Part shown: positions 35,201 through 38,200 of the stretch, in pieces
Numbering within the stretch: the first letter of the stretch is position 1
Layout: each line of letters begins with the position of its first letter
Assembly: GCA_030867875.1 (NCBI GenBank)
Contig: JAOWCC010001589.1
Coordinates: forward strand, 80,065,537-80,129,536
DNA: 64,000 nucleotides
Origin: Actinernus sp. WN-2022
Taxonomy: Eukaryota; Cnidaria; Anthozoa; Actiniaria; Actinernidae
Reading direction: 5' to 3'
Position numbers and translations under genes: made by a program
Notes under the pieces: model-generated
Database searches by the model: none
What the model saw: the letters and a program-made list of their open reading frames with translations, nothing else
What the model was told of the DNA's origin: nothing

Positions 35201-38200
35201 ATTGCCAATTCGCAGTCAGCCACTGATTGGCAGAATCAGTTATATTGAACTTTTAGAGCAAAAAGAGAAAATAATTCGGCTAACGACAGGGTTAACTTTA
35301 AAACATTCAATTCAAAACAACAATTTTATTGTATAAATACTTTCTAGGCTGATTCTCGGCTGATCCGAAGCAGTCTATCAACTGGAAACACCGCTGAAGA
35401 CGTGACGTCATCGCCGCCATCTTGGTTGACGTTAACAAAAGATTCGATCAACCATGAAGAAGAATATAATTTTCTCATTTTGAATAGACCGATTTAGCTT
35501 GTACATTTGTTGCTTTGTTTTCCAGTTAGAGAAATTTGTAAATTTTCTCTTGGGATACAAAAAAACAAGAAAATACTATTCAAGGAACAGTCAAGCCTGA
35601 ATCGGTCTATTGCATCTAGTGAAAACTCTCGACTTTACTGAAATATGACGGCAATTCAACATGGAGAACATTTGAAAATTGAAAGCTTTCTTGGTTATTG
35701 TTTTCTGACTGGACGAAATGTTCATAAAATGTTTTCACACAAAAGGAAAGTAGTTTTATAACACAGTTTTAATGGGTTTGATTTCAGAAATTTATCAGTT
35801 AAGGGTTGATTAGTTGTCATCAGGGGAAGACACGATAGAACTGTACCTTTTAAATGGGTTGTTTCTTAAGTTATAACATAAGTATGTTGTACTGAAATAA
35901 TTTTAAGAGAAACAAGAGAAGACCAACCAGAAGTTACAAATAAATTCAATTAAACTTGCTTTCCTCCCCCCCCCCCCCCCCCCCCCCACACACAATCCAG
36001 TCCCAGAAGAGAGATTGACAGAATTCATCATTTTGCCCCCCCCCCCCCCCCCCCCCAATTTTCAGGACTTCCCTCCGCCACTCAATCATTCAATCTTCCA
36101 GTTAGACACGGTGTGACTCAGCAGGTTACATTTCGAGTAAAAGTTAAACTAAAAAATACCAGGAGCCGCTCCTGCAAATATATAATTTAAAAAACTCTGA
36201 ATTTCTAACGAGACCTGAAACAACCATGGGGGCTGATCAAAGCCAGGTCCCGGCTAATCCACAGATCAAATTGGAATTTAATGTGTTGGTTTTTGCGGAG
36301 GGAGGAAAAATAATTATGTTAATTAAGTTAATTATATAGTGATATAAACTACTACTAACAATAAAACTAATAATATTGGTATACTAAAATCATGATACTA
36401 CTAATATTGGTGTGCTAAAAATACTATTATATAAAAGAACTCTAATTCTACTCTATAATCCTACCTATACTTAAATCCTAGTTTACACGGGCGCCGTGTA
36501 ATCTACATTAATTGCAATGGAGTATTTGTGAAATCGTAGCAGTTAATTTAATTCTTGAAAGAAATTGGAGATTTTTCCTTCCGTATCACTTGGCAGGCTG
36601 TTCCATAGGGTTGCTCCACGATAGCTGAACCCGCATTTGCAATAATTTGTGCGTGGATATGGAACAGCAAGTTTGAAGGAAGAATCTCTAAAAACATAAT
36701 TAGTAAGGATGAATTTAGAGCAAAGATATTCGGGAGCTAGATTATTTATACATTTGAAGACCATTAGCGATAAATGAGCTTCAGATTCTTCCAGCCCAAC
36801 GTTTTGAATAATTGTTCAAAATTTCTGTATTTCAAATAGGTAATAATAATAATAATAATAATGTTTATACAGGGTGCACCATTCACCGAAGTGTTTTACA
36901 AGGTGGCACATTGTTACGGAAACGTTTGTGAATTTGAGTGTTTCCCCAAATGTTTCCTCGTTTGCGCGTGCGCGAAACAGATGTTATGGAAGCAAAATAT
37001 AAAAAAAAAACATTTCTGAACTTCCGAGAAGCAAATTTTGCTCCCCGTTTGCTCAGGCGCGCAACATTTGTTGCGGAGGTAAAATTTGCTTATGCAGCAA
37101 ATGTTTCCCGTTTGCCTGGCCGCTCGTTTGAGGTTCTTTACGGTCGTTAATTTACACCTAGCCTCCGATGCAGACGTCTTGTGTGGTTCGTTTCCCTCCC
37201 TCCCACACCAACGTCTGCGAACTCGACCCACATTTTGGAGTGTAGGTTTTTGTCGAGGGTCGAGTGTAAAAAGTCGAGGGTCGAGTGTAAAAAGTCGAGG
37301 GTCGAGTGTAAAAAGTCGAGGGTCGAGTGTAAAAAGTCGAGGGTCGAGGGTAAAAAGTCGAAGGTCCAAAAATTTGCGTACATTTTTATGACAAATAAGT
37401 TTACGGGTAAATAATTTTGCTACTGGTTATTCGTCATGAATGCCCGTCCGTCACCGCTTCACAAGCTTTTCAAATCCGTGTGACATGTCAGTGCCCGGTC
37501 ATCTGGCGGCATTTGAAACAGCAGCAGCTAAGCGGTTTCTCCGCCTTCTTTGCAGTAGGAGTATCTTCATCCTTTTCATGCGTCTTGAGTGTGATTTACT
37601 TATGTATCGTCTGAGCAGAAAAATAGCAAATCCTGCAACAAGACCGGCATCACGAAGCACTCAGTAAATTAAACTGCAGACAAGCATGACCGCCTTGTTT
37701 GTATAATGACAGCTACATGTAATTTTCGTTTTAATTAACATACCTCGAGTTTCGTAAATCGTGATTAGTATTTACACTTTTTTAAATAGTGATTTAGGTC
37801 GCTAAATCTTACTTACCTTCTCGTGTGACCTCACAGCCAGTAACAAAGAACTCACCAAGCCATCCGCTCGAGACGACGAAGCACATGTATCTCGAACGGA
37901 GGCTCGGCTATTCAGTCATGTGATCTTCAGGCGGGAAACAGTACAGGGTTCCCGTCGGGAAGACGTTCTAAAATTTCACTCCATGGACTTTGATTGACAT
38001 CGGCAAGCTCCTTTCTGGCTGTTTGGATGACATGGATTAGTTAACCAGGATAGTTTCTCAACTTTCTCTGTGGTTTGAGCAATTGTTACCATGGAAGAAC
38101 TTGCGAAGAGAGCAAAAATGTCACGTGACTGATGACGTCATCATTGATGGACCCCCCTGGGATGGTTTGTCCGGTCTAGAAGGTCATTGTGTCCAATTTT

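Noticed and set aside
35958..36056. Poly-C tracts as biological signals
   Set aside because: Two runs of about 20 C close together, and others near 42320 and 48104, could be slippage-prone repeats or assembly artefacts; only the ones inside MITE ends have a structural explanation.
37147..37383. FLHSTLD / RLFTLDP repeat proteins on the minus strand
   Set aside because: They derive from the GTCGAGGGTCGAGTG array in the Mutator-like element.
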